Below, one piece after another: positions 1 to 7,306 of a stretch of 13,968 nt of DNA (the stretch's first letter is position 1; each line of letters starts with the position of its first letter). Below the pieces are notes generated by a model, which saw only the letters and a list, made by a program, of their open reading frames with translations, was not told the DNA's origin and did no database searches. A program made the position numbers and the translations under genes. Source of the stretch: Scatosoma sp964504025 (GTDB lineage: Bacteria; Bacillota; Clostridia; Christensenellales; Borkfalkiaceae); contig CAZDCO010000032.1 of assembly GCA_964504025.1 (NCBI GenBank), positions 1 to 13,968 of the forward strand, written 5' to 3'.

Positions 1-861
1 ATCGACGAATTGCTTAAAGCCCAAGCCCGAACAAGTCGGACACGCGCCGTACACCGTGTTGAACGAGAACATACGCGGTTCGATCTCTTCGATCGACACG
101 CCGCAATCGGGACAGGCGTAATTGACGGAATATAACTCCTCTTTCTCGTTGCAATCGATAATTACCAACCCGTCGGCGAGTTTCAACGCCGTTTCCAAAC
201 TATCCGTCAACCGCTTTTGTACCGTCGGTTTCACGACGAGTCTGTCCACGACGACGGAAACGGTATGCTTGACGTTCTTTTCCAACTTGATTTCTTCCTG
301 CAAGTCGTACACGATCCCGTCGATCTTCACCCTGCCGTAGCCGCTCTTCTTATATCCCTCTAATTCCTTGCGATACTCCCCCTTTCTACCGCGCACGACG
401 GGCGCGTTGACGAGGATCTTGCTACCCTCGGGCATCGCCATGACTTTATCGCAAATTTCGTCCACCGTTTGCCGACGAATTTCCCTGCCGCACTTCGGAC
501 AATGCGGCACGCCGATCCGCGCGAACAGCAAGCGGAAATAGTCGTATATCTCCGTTACCGTACCCACCGTCGAACGGGGGTTGCGCGACGTCGTCTTTTG
601 ATCGATGGAAATGGCAGGCGAAAGCCCGTCTATGCTCTCCACGTCGGGCTTCTCCATTTGTCCTAAAAATTGCCGCGCGTACGACGATAAACTCTCCACG
701 TAGCGGCGTTGCCCCTCCGCGAAGATCGTATCGAACGCCAACGTCGATTTACCGCTCCCCGACAAGCCCGTAAACACCGTCAATTTGTTTCGAGGAATGG
801 TTACGTTTACGTTTTTTAAGTTGTTTTCCTTCGCGCCTTTTACGACGATTTCTTCTTGCAT
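1..861 (-). CDS. uvrA: Excinuclease ABC subunit A, N-terminal part (cut by window edge)
   Basis: UvrA is the damage-recognition ATPase of nucleotide excision repair and hands damaged DNA to UvrB. The 287 visible codons read open from an ATG at 861 to base 1, so only about the first third of the usual ~940-residue protein is present. Residues 32-39 form the first Walker A (GLSGSGKS). Residues 84-101 carry the conserved stretch around ISIDQKTTSRNPRSTVGT. A four-cysteine zinc site (C250, C253, C274, C277, CxxC-x20-CxxC) lies near the window edge, followed by the typical GLGF. The start sits 13 bases after the uvrB stop, with GGAGAAGAGG just upstream as ribosome binding site, so it is the second gene of a uvrB-uvrA operon. 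Identification is near certain; only the C-terminal two thirds are unseen. Confidence 0.97.
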   Translation of the reverse strand, partial: MQEEIVVKGAKENNLKNVNVTIPRNKLTVFTGLSGSGKSTLAFDTIFAEGQRRYVESLSSYARQFLGQMEKPDVESIDGLSPAISIDQKTTSRNPRSTVGTVTEIYDYFRLLFARIGVPHCPKCGREIRRQTVDEICDKVMAMPEGSKILVNAPVVRGRKGEYRKELEGYKKSGYGRVKIDGIVYDLQEEIKLEKNVKHTVSVVVDRLVVKPTVQKRLTDSLETALKLADGLVIIDCNEKEELYSVNYACPDCGVSIEEIEPRMFSFNTVYGACPTCSGLGFKQFVD

Positions 862-874
862 ATCCTCTTCTCCG

Positions 875-2836
<1,962 letters not shown>

Positions 2837-2860
2837 TTTCTCCTTGCACTCCGTGTTTTC

Positions 2861-2874
2861 TAAACATTTGTTTA
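2861..2874. promoter_or_regulatory. Candidate repressor operator at the uvrB transcription start
   Basis: The 14-mer TAAACATTTGTTTA has perfect 5-base arms around 4 bases and covers the expected uvrB transcription start. Its plan (AAAC-N4-GTTT) matches the spacing of the Gram-positive LexA box (GAAC-N4-GTTC) with the outer G/C pair changed to A/T. uvrB is a common SOS gene in Firmicutes, so LexA is the obvious candidate. That is inference: the motif departs from the known consensus. Confidence 0.45.
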
Positions 2875-2908
2875 CATTATAGCATATAATTTCCGAAATG
2901 TAAACAAA
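2867..2908. repeat. 12-bp perfect inverted repeat spanning the uvrB promoter
   Basis: TTTGTTTACATT at 2867-2878 is repeated in inverted orientation as AATGTAAACAAA at 2897-2908, with an 18-base spacer. The arms cover the -35 box and the -10/start region. They could be two binding sites for one dimeric or tetrameric repressor that would trap the promoter between them. Confidence 0.7.
2876..2904 (-). promoter_or_regulatory. Sigma-70/SigA-type promoter of uvrB-uvrA
   Basis: On the minus strand a -35 box TTTACA (2904-2899) is followed after exactly 17 bases by a perfect -10 box TATAAT (2881-2876). Transcription would start near 2869, about 30 bases before the uvrB ATG. The -35 box lies inside one arm, and the -10 box overlaps the other arm, of an inverted repeat described separately. 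Confidence 0.85.
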
Positions 2909-2932
2909 ATGCGCCGCATTTTTTTGCCGCGC
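2902..2932 (-). terminator. Possible weak terminator after the 118-residue gene
   Basis: Directly after the stop codon at 2934 the minus strand reads GCGCGGCA, six A, then TGCGGCGC. This is an 8-bp GC-rich stem with one G-G mismatch, followed by ATTTTGTTT. The short, interrupted T-run makes it a weak terminator at best, and its tail runs into the uvrB -35 region. Some read-through into uvrB is possible. Confidence 0.4.
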
Positions 2933-2933
2933 G

Positions 2934-3290
2934 TTAAAATATCTTTTTCAGCACCCCACCGACGACGAACGCGATGATCGCCGACAGGAACGCCCACGCC
3001 ACTTTCACGGCGAGGTTGCGACGGCGTTGCAGCGCGCAACGCTTATACGCGTAACCGCCTGCGTGTAGGGAAATGACGTACATTTTCTCCCCCTTCCGCT
3101 CGGAATACAGCAGCTGGAAATAATCGTCGAGTGCCAGCGCGGAAAGTATCTTTTCCAACTGCGCCTCGTCGTACCTCTTGTTCGAGGGCAACGCGGCGAG
3201 CAATTCCACGGGCGAGATCAAACAGATACCCTGCTTTTCGCACAGACCGTATATCGCGTTCATCACTTCGTTTTCCCGTCGGTTCAGCAT
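2934..3290 (-). CDS. Small protein with one C-terminal membrane helix, unknown function
   Basis: This is a 118-residue protein that I do not recognise. Residues 1-80 look like a compact helical domain ending in a beta-hairpin (YFQLLYSERKGEKMYVISLH, 57-76), the shape of a winged-helix fold. Residues 80-93 are strongly basic (YAYKRCALQRRRNLAVK overlaps this). Residues 94-114 form a single hydrophobic segment (VKVAWAFLSAIIAFVVGG) followed by KKIF. Basic residues flank both sides of the helix, with three arginines before it; a cytoplasmic N-terminal domain on a tail anchor is the simplest topology. GGGAGGG about 3-4 bases before the ATG supports translation from 3290. It lies just upstream of uvrB in the same direction but ends at a weak hairpin, and uvrB has its own promoter, so a repair link is not implied. 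The winged-helix reading is an inference from pattern only. Confidence 0.75.
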   Translation of the reverse strand: MLNRRENEVMNAIYGLCEKQGICLISPVELLAALPSNKRYDEAQLEKILSALALDDYFQLLYSERKGEKMYVISLHAGGYAYKRCALQRRRNLAVKVAWAFLSAIIAFVVGGVLKKIF

Positions 3291-3310
3291 ATCCCTCCCT
3301 CTCTTCGCCG

Positions 3311-3355
3311 TTCAACGCATACCTGCCGCCGCCCTACGATATTCAACGCATACCT
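3311..3355. repeat. 14-bp direct repeat pair upstream of the small membrane protein gene
   Basis: TTCAACGCATACCT occurs at 3311-3324 and again at 3342-3355, a period of 31 bases (about three helical turns). The copies lie 20 to 65 bases before the ATG of the minus-strand gene at 3290, where a regulator or the mRNA leader could use them. No good minus-strand promoter was found nearby; the best is a poor ATGAAA-17-TACTAT around 3385-3415. Confidence 0.6.
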
Positions 3356-3496
3356 ACCCCTATCGTTTTCGCGCGCACACGGCGTGAGTATAGTATTTGC
3401 CGTTGCGTCCCGTTTCATACGCGCCCGAAAATGTGTAACTTTTTTATGTGACAAACGCATTTTTGCCGTCGAACGCTATCTTTTGTGCACGAAATA

Positions 3497-3505
3497 TGCT
3501 ATACT
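3497..3505 (+). promoter_or_regulatory. Extended -10 promoter for the phospholipase/permease operon
   Basis: TGCTATACT is an extended -10 element (TGn plus TATACT at 3500-3505). The -35 position holds TATCTT, a poor match, which is normal for extended -10 promoters. Transcription would begin near 3512, about 37 bases before the ATG at 3549. Confidence 0.6.
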
Positions 3506-3512
3506 GTATATA

Positions 3513-3525
3513 GGGAATCGTTCCC
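3513..3525. promoter_or_regulatory. Palindrome at the transcription start of the phospholipase operon
   Basis: GGGAATCGTTCCC has perfect 5-base arms around 3 bases and starts at or next to the expected transcription start. This is where a repressor operator would sit. It is too short and lacks a T-run, so it is not a terminator. The binding protein is unknown. Confidence 0.4.
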
Positions 3526-3548
3526 ACGAAAGAAAAAAAGGATAGCTT

Positions 3549-4373
3549 ATGCCCGCAGTATACACCCATTATCGCTTCGGAAAGGCGGTAGAACGGTCGT
3601 TACCCGACGCGCTCGTCGACGTACTCGATCGACAAAAACAAGCATTCGCGCTCGGCACGCAAGGACCTGATATTTTGTTTTATCATCAGCCCTTGAAAAA
3701 GAACGAGATTCGCAGCCGCGGTTCGGCGTTGCACGCCCTGTCGCCGCGTACCTTTTTCACGAGAGCGGCAGAGAGGATCGCCAACGAGTTCGACGAGAAG
3801 GCGGCGGAAACGCTACTTGCGTACGCCTGCGGCTTTTTATGCCACTTCACCCTCGACGCGTATTGTCATCCGCTAATCGACGGCAATACGACGGAAGCGT
3901 TCACGCACGGCAAGATCGAATCGGAGTTGGACAAGTATATGTTGCGCAAGGACGGCTTGCCCGTCCGCGGCTACAACACCACCACCCCGATCGAAGACGT
4001 AGGCCTCGTCGCGAAAGCCGCTTCCGCACTCTTGGAAACGGAGGAACGCGCCGTACGAAAAGCGATCAAGACGATTCGGAAAATCAACGGTTGGTTTTCC
4101 TGCAAACGGGAAAGTTTCCACGCACTCGCACACGCCGTGTTGAAAGTCGTCGGTATGGATAAGAAATTCGGGGATATGTTCCTGCACGCCGAAGACGACG
4201 AACGGTTCGTCGGTTTAGGCGAGGCGTTGGACGAGAAATTTCAAGCGGCGATCCCTGCGGCAGGCGCGCTGATCGAAGAATTTTACGCGGCGCAAAAAAC
4301 GGACGCGCCGCAGCTGACGAACGAATTATTCGCGTATAATTATAGCGGTAAAATACAGGAGAAAAAGGTATGA
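3549..4373 (+). CDS. Zinc-dependent phospholipase C-like protein
   Basis: The 274-residue protein matches the zinc-dependent phospholipase C/S1-P1 nuclease-like fold family (PF00882 type), whose members bind zinc through scattered His and Asp residues and cleave phosphodiester bonds, often in phospholipids. Visible candidate metal ligands are H7 (VYTHYRFG), D41 and H46 in GTQGPDILFYH (36-46), H62, and the helix H99-x3-D103-x3-H107 (CHFTLDAYCHPLID). Unlike the classical secreted toxins it has no signal peptide, so it is probably cytoplasmic; such short intracellular versions are common but uncharacterised in Clostridia. AAGGAT six bases before the ATG supports the start. Its stop overlaps the start of the downstream permease gene (ATGA), so the two are translationally coupled. 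Substrate is unknown: phospholipid, another phosphodiester, or none. Confidence 0.85.
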   Translation: MPAVYTHYRFGKAVERSLPDALVDVLDRQKQAFALGTQGPDILFYHQPLKKNEIRSRGSALHALSPRTFFTRAAERIANEFDEKAAETLLAYACGFLCHFTLDAYCHPLIDGNTTEAFTHGKIESELDKYMLRKDGLPVRGYNTTTPIEDVGLVAKAASALLETEERAVRKAIKTIRKINGWFSCKRESFHALAHAVLKVVGMDKKFGDMFLHAEDDERFVGLGEALDEKFQAAIPAAGALIEEFYAAQKTDAPQLTNELFAYNYSGKIQEKKV

Positions 4374-5662
4374 GTAGCATGAAATTGACTTCTTTGGAGA
4401 AGAAATGGGTGATGTACGACGTGGGCAATTCAGCGTTCGTACTCTTCGCGTCCACGATCGTGCCGATCTACTTCGATTCGTTGGTGGGCAACGATTCAAC
4501 GGGGATCGCCACCGCCGTTTGGGGCGCGGTATCCGCGATCGTCGCGCTGTTGTCCCTCTTCATTTGCCCCGTGTTCGGCACGATGGCAGACTTCAAGGGC
4601 AAGCGCGCCAGCTTTTTGGCGTTCGCCTTGATCGGAATTGTAGGGTGCGCGTTGCTCTCCCTGCCCTTCCTGTCCGCGATCCTATTCGCCGTGCTTTATA
4701 TCGTTACGGAAAGTTGTCTTTCCTCGTCCTGCGTATTTTACGATTCTATGCTGTCCGACGTTACGACGGAAGACCGTATGCACAACGTTTCCGCCAACGG
4801 CTACGCGTGGGGATATATCGGCAGTTGTATTCCTTTCGCCGTATGTTTGGTGCTGGTACTCGCCGTGCCCGATACCGTGATGAGTATGCAATGGCGCATG
4901 AGTTTGTCCTTCCTGTTGACGGCGGCGTGGTGGTTGCTGTTTACGCTGCCGCTGTATAAAAGCTACCGTCAAACGCACTTCCTGCCCAAGCCCGAACACC
5001 CGTTCAAGGACACGTTCAAGCGTTTGGGGCATATTTTCAACGAAGTCAAACGCAACAAGAAAGCCTTCCTTTTCCTGATCGCGTTCTTCCTCTACATAAA
5101 CGGCGCGTACACGATCATCAAAATGGCAACCATCTACGGACAAGATATGTTGAACTTCGGCACGACGGAGTTGCTTCTCGCCCTGCTCGTAACGCAAATC
5201 GTCGCCTTTCCGAGCGCGATTGCGATCGGCAGATTGTCCAAACGGCTGTCCGATAAAACGCTGATTTTCATTTGTATCGGCGGCTACGTCGCAGTATCCC
5301 TCTTCGCCCTCTTCTTAAAGGCACAATGGCAATTTTGGATACTTGCGGTATGCGTCGGGTTGTTCCAAGGCGGTATTCAAGCCATGTCCCGTTCGTACTT
5401 CACCTCGATCATTCCGTCGGAAAAATCGGGCGAATATTTCGGGCTGTACGATATTTTCGGCAAGGGTGCAGGCACGCTCGGTCCCGTACTCGTATCGTTG
5501 AGCGTACTCGCCGTCAACGCACTCACCGAAGCCTTCCCCGCCCTGACGGCGGTAACATCAGTGATGAACCTCGATTTGTTGCCGATCCCCACGCTGACGA
5601 TTGCAGGACTGATCGTGTTCTACTTCGCCTCGAAGTTGCCCACGAAAAAGGAAAACGAATAA
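4370..5662 (+). CDS. UMF1/Atg22-type major facilitator permease
   Basis: This is a 430-residue polytopic membrane protein with about 12 hydrophobic segments. The N-terminal LEKKWVMYDVGNSAFV leading into the first helix is typical of the UMF1 (Atg22-like) branch of the major facilitator superfamily. Other conserved spots are FGTMADFKGKR after helix 2-3, the WGYIGS segment, and GLFQGGIQAMSRSYF in the C-terminal half. The yeast relative exports amino acids from the vacuole; substrates of the bacterial proteins are largely unknown. The start ATG at 4370 shares ATGA with the upstream stop and has AGGAG 8 bases before it; a second ATG at 4379 is less well placed. A strong terminator follows directly, so this ends a two-gene operon with the phospholipase-like gene. 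The coupling suggests transport of a substrate or product of that enzyme, which is inference. Confidence 0.92.
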   Translation: MSSMKLTSLEKKWVMYDVGNSAFVLFASTIVPIYFDSLVGNDSTGIATAVWGAVSAIVALLSLFICPVFGTMADFKGKRASFLAFALIGIVGCALLSLPFLSAILFAVLYIVTESCLSSSCVFYDSMLSDVTTEDRMHNVSANGYAWGYIGSCIPFAVCLVLVLAVPDTVMSMQWRMSLSFLLTAAWWLLFTLPLYKSYRQTHFLPKPEHPFKDTFKRLGHIFNEVKRNKKAFLFLIAFFLYINGAYTIIKMATIYGQDMLNFGTTELLLALLVTQIVAFPSAIAIGRLSKRLSDKTLIFICIGGYVAVSLFALFLKAQWQFWILAVCVGLFQGGIQAMSRSYFTSIIPSEKSGEYFGLYDIFGKGAGTLGPVLVSLSVLAVNALTEAFPALTAVTSVMNLDLLPIPTLTIAGLIVFYFASKLPTKKENE

Positions 5663-5668
5663 TTTTTG

Positions 5669-5702
5669 CTTGCGGACGAATTTTTCGTTCGCAAGTTTTT
5701 TT
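5669..5702 (+). terminator. Rho-independent terminator of the phospholipase/permease operon
   Basis: CTTGCGGACGAA and TTCGTTCGCAAG pair over 12 bp with one G-T wobble around a TTT loop and are followed by seven T. It begins six bases after the permease stop codon and is a strong classical terminator. Confidence 0.93.
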
Positions 5703-5705
5703 ATC

Positions 5706-5737
5706 CCCCTCCCGTTTTAACGACGGGCGATTGGGGG
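5706..5737 (+). other. Nested GC hairpin before the aldo/keto reductase
   Basis: CCCCC (5705-5709 region) pairs with GGGGG (5733-5737), enclosing an inner stem CCCGT/ACGGG with a 7-base loop. There is no T-run after it. It lies just before a possible -10 box TATAAA at 5738-5743, so it may be a DNA-level operator or chance structure rather than an RNA element. Confidence 0.3.
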
Positions 5738-5743
5738 TATAAA
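5738..5743 (+). promoter_or_regulatory. Possible -10 box of the aldo/keto reductase gene
   Basis: TATAAA lies 36 bases before the start codon, downstream of a strong terminator, so a promoter is needed in this 77-base gap. The matching -35 position (5715-5720, TTTTAA) is weak, so the exact site is uncertain. Confidence 0.35.
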
Positions 5744-5779
5744 AAAGTAGAAAAAATATGGGAAGGAGTTTTACGAACG

Positions 5780-6667
5780 ATGAACTACGCTACGTTACGA
5801 AACGGAGTCAAGATGCCGATGCTGGGATACGGCGTATATCAGGTATCCAAAGAGGAATGTGAACAGTGCGTGTTAGACGCCCTGCGCGTCGGTTATCGGC
5901 ATATCGATACGGCACAAAGCTATTTTAACGAAGAAGAAGTGGGGAACGCCCTGCAAAAATCTGGCGTACCGCGTCAGGAAATTTTCCTGACGACGAAGGT
6001 GTGGATAGAACACTACGACTATGTAGCCACGAAGAAATCGATTGAAAACTCCTTGAAAAAATTGCAAACGGAGTATATCGACTTGGTCTTGCTGCACCAA
6101 CCGTTTTCGGACGTGTACGGCGCGTGGCACGCGTTGGAAGAATTGTACGAAGCAGGCGTAATCAAGGCGATCGGCGTGAGCAATTTCTCCCCCGATCGGT
6201 TGGTGGATATTTGCAGTTTCGCTAAAATTCCGCCCATGGTCAATCAGGTGGAAACGCATCCGCACGATCAGCAAACGACGGCGCACGCTTGGATGGAAAA
6301 ATACGGCGTGCAGCACGAAGCGTGGGCACCGTTCGGCGAGGGCAGGAACGGACTGTTCACCGACGAACGGCTGACAGAGATCGGGAAGCGGCACGGCAAG
6401 TCCGCCGCGCAAATCATGTTGCGCTGGGCGTTGCAACGGAACGTCGTCGTCATTCCGAAAACGACGCACGTTGAGCGTATGCAAGAAAATTTCGACGTGT
6501 TCGATTTCATGCTTTCGGAAGAGGAAATGCAGGAGATCGCTTCGCTCGATCGAAAGCAAAGTTCATTCTTCTCCCACGCCGATCCGTCGATGGTTGAGTG
6601 GTTTGCCAAAATGGTGGAAGAGCGCAAACACAACGACGATCACCGCAAAGAAAAGAAAAGTTGGTAA
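5780..6667 (+). CDS. Aldo/keto reductase
   Basis: This is an NAD(P)H-dependent cytoplasmic oxidoreductase of the aldo/keto reductase superfamily, which reduces aldehydes and ketones to alcohols. From the ATG at 5780 the protein has 295 residues and starts MNYATLRNGVKMPMLGYGVYQ, typical of the AKR5-like 2,5-diketo-D-gluconate reductase group. The full catalytic tetrad is visible: D43 and Y48 (GYRHIDTAQSY), K73 (TTKVW) and H106 (LLHQP). GVSNF, NQVETHP and the cofactor loop VVVIPKTTHVERMQEN are also present. A longer frame opens at 5666, but it would run through the terminator at 5669-5702, and AAGGAG at 5762-5767 fits the ATG at 5780 (spacing about 12, slightly long). It is a single-gene unit with its own terminator. 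The true substrate cannot be read from sequence. Confidence 0.95.
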   Translation: MNYATLRNGVKMPMLGYGVYQVSKEECEQCVLDALRVGYRHIDTAQSYFNEEEVGNALQKSGVPRQEIFLTTKVWIEHYDYVATKKSIENSLKKLQTEYIDLVLLHQPFSDVYGAWHALEELYEAGVIKAIGVSNFSPDRLVDICSFAKIPPMVNQVETHPHDQQTTAHAWMEKYGVQHEAWAPFGEGRNGLFTDERLTEIGKRHGKSAAQIMLRWALQRNVVVIPKTTHVERMQENFDVFDFMLSEEEMQEIASLDRKQSSFFSHADPSMVEWFAKMVEERKHNDDHRKEKKSW

Positions 6668-6674
6668 AAAAACT

Positions 6675-6703
6675 CCCCGTTCGCTCGAACGGGGGAATTT
6701 TTT
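6675..6703 (+). terminator. Rho-independent terminator of the aldo/keto reductase gene
   Basis: CCCCGTTC and GAACGGGG form a perfect 8-bp stem around the loop GCTC, followed by GAA and six T, starting seven bases after the stop codon. The A-run before the stem would let it act weakly in the other direction too. Confidence 0.93.
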
Positions 6704-6875
6704 GTGTTTTTTCGCGCCTTTCTACGCCTATACACGGTCATTGCGCACCTCTCTGCGCCGTCATTGCGAGCCGTAGTCGTGGCAATCTCGGTTTTCGTTA
6801 TAGTCGCAAGAGATTGCTTCGTCGTTACACTCCTCGCAATGACAAAAAGGAATTATACAACTCCACCAACACCTC
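6704..6875. other. Gene-free interval between two convergent terminators
   Basis: This stretch between the ends of a plus-strand and a minus-strand unit contains no credible gene. It holds the palindromic repeat at 6760-6843 and a stray copy of its terminal motif (GTCATTGCG) at 6737-6745. Open frames crossing it have no ribosome binding site and translate the repeat. Confidence 0.75.
6760..6843. repeat. 84-bp palindromic intergenic repeat (REP/MITE-like)
   Basis: The element is bounded by perfect 11-bp inverted repeats, GTCATTGCGAG (6760-6770) and CTCGCAATGAC (6833-6843). A second inverted pair lies inside, GCAATCTC (6782-6789) and GAGATTGC (6810-6817). The segments between outer and inner pairs are unequal (11 and 15 bases) and the centre is 20 bases. 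This matches a palindromic repeat design with ATTGCGAG ends and GCAATCTC inside that I recall from intergenic regions of several unrelated bacteria; I could not check that. It encodes no transposase, so any movement would depend on an enzyme elsewhere. Confidence 0.75.
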
Positions 6876-6907
6876 AAAAAAGCGCTGATTTGCAAGCAAA
6901 TCAGCAC
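6876..6907 (-). terminator. Rho-independent terminator of the ilv/leu operon
   Basis: On the minus strand GTGCTGATTTGC and GCAAATCAGCGC form a 12-bp stem with one T-G wobble and a minimal loop, followed by six T (6881-6876). It begins 7 bases after the ridA stop and closes the long branched-chain operon. Confidence 0.92.
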
Positions 6908-6914
6908 TTATTGG

Positions 6915-7292
6915 TTATAAAGTCGCAACCACTTCCACCTCTACCTTCACTCCCTTCGGAAGATCTTTCACGGCAACGCAACTACGCGCAGGTTTCGTCG
7001 TGAAATAGCGCTCGTAAACACCGTTAAAAGCCGCAAAATCGGCGATTTCTGCCAAGAAACAAGTCGTCTTGACCGCTTTCTCCAAACCGCTACCGGCAGC
7101 CCGTAAAACTTCGGCAAGATTCTTCATCACTTGCTCCGTTTGCTCCTCGATCGTTACCGCTTCCACCGCACCGCTCGTCGGGCAAATGGGAATTTGTCCC
7201 GAAGTAAACACGAAGTCGCCGCACACTACCGCTTGCGAATACGGTCCGATCGCCGCAGGTGCTTTTTCCGTCGTAATCGTCTTTCTTTCCAT
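6915..7292 (-). CDS. ridA: RidA family enamine/imine deaminase
   Basis: RidA hydrolyses the unstable enamine/imine intermediates, such as 2-aminoacrylate, that PLP-dependent dehydratases release, giving 2-keto acids plus ammonia and protecting other PLP enzymes from damage. The 125-residue length is usual for the YjgF/YER057c/UK114 family, which forms cytoplasmic trimers. Signature parts are AIGPYSQAV (14-22), FTSGQIP (29-35) and ARSCVAV (102-108). R103 corresponds to the substrate-carboxylate-binding arginine of active RidA, with C105 and E118 also in the expected places, so a true deaminase is likely rather than an inactive paralogue. AAGGAG 7 bases before the ATG supports the start. It lies 14 bases after ilvA, the enzyme whose by-product it clears, and is last in the operon. 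Confidence 0.96.
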   Translation of the reverse strand: MERKTITTEKAPAAIGPYSQAVVCGDFVFTSGQIPICPTSGAVEAVTIEEQTEQVMKNLAEVLRAAGSGLEKAVKTTCFLAEIADFAAFNGVYERYFTTKPARSCVAVKDLPKGVKVEVEVVATL

Positions 7293-7306
7293 ACCGTTTC
7301 TCCTTT

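Noticed and set aside
3131..3451. 106-codon plus-strand frame across the small membrane protein gene and its upstream region
   Set aside because: It is mostly antisense to the better-supported 118-residue gene, is Arg/Pro/Ser-rich and has no start signal.
3356..3496. Possible promoter for the minus-strand small gene (TTGTCA near 3450; ATGAAA-17-TACTAT near 3385-3415)
   Set aside because: TTGTCA has no acceptable -10 box at 16-18 bases, and the other pair matches only 4 of 6 at each box. Neither is strong enough to list as a feature.
5666..5779. 38-codon N-terminal extension of the aldo/keto reductase
   Set aside because: It would be translated through a strong terminator and a GC hairpin, has no homology to the family, and the ATG at 5780 has its own AAGGAG site.
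6704..7003. 99-codon frame and two others through the intergenic repeat
   Set aside because: They translate the palindromic repeat and a terminator and run into ridA on the opposite strand; none has a ribosome binding site.
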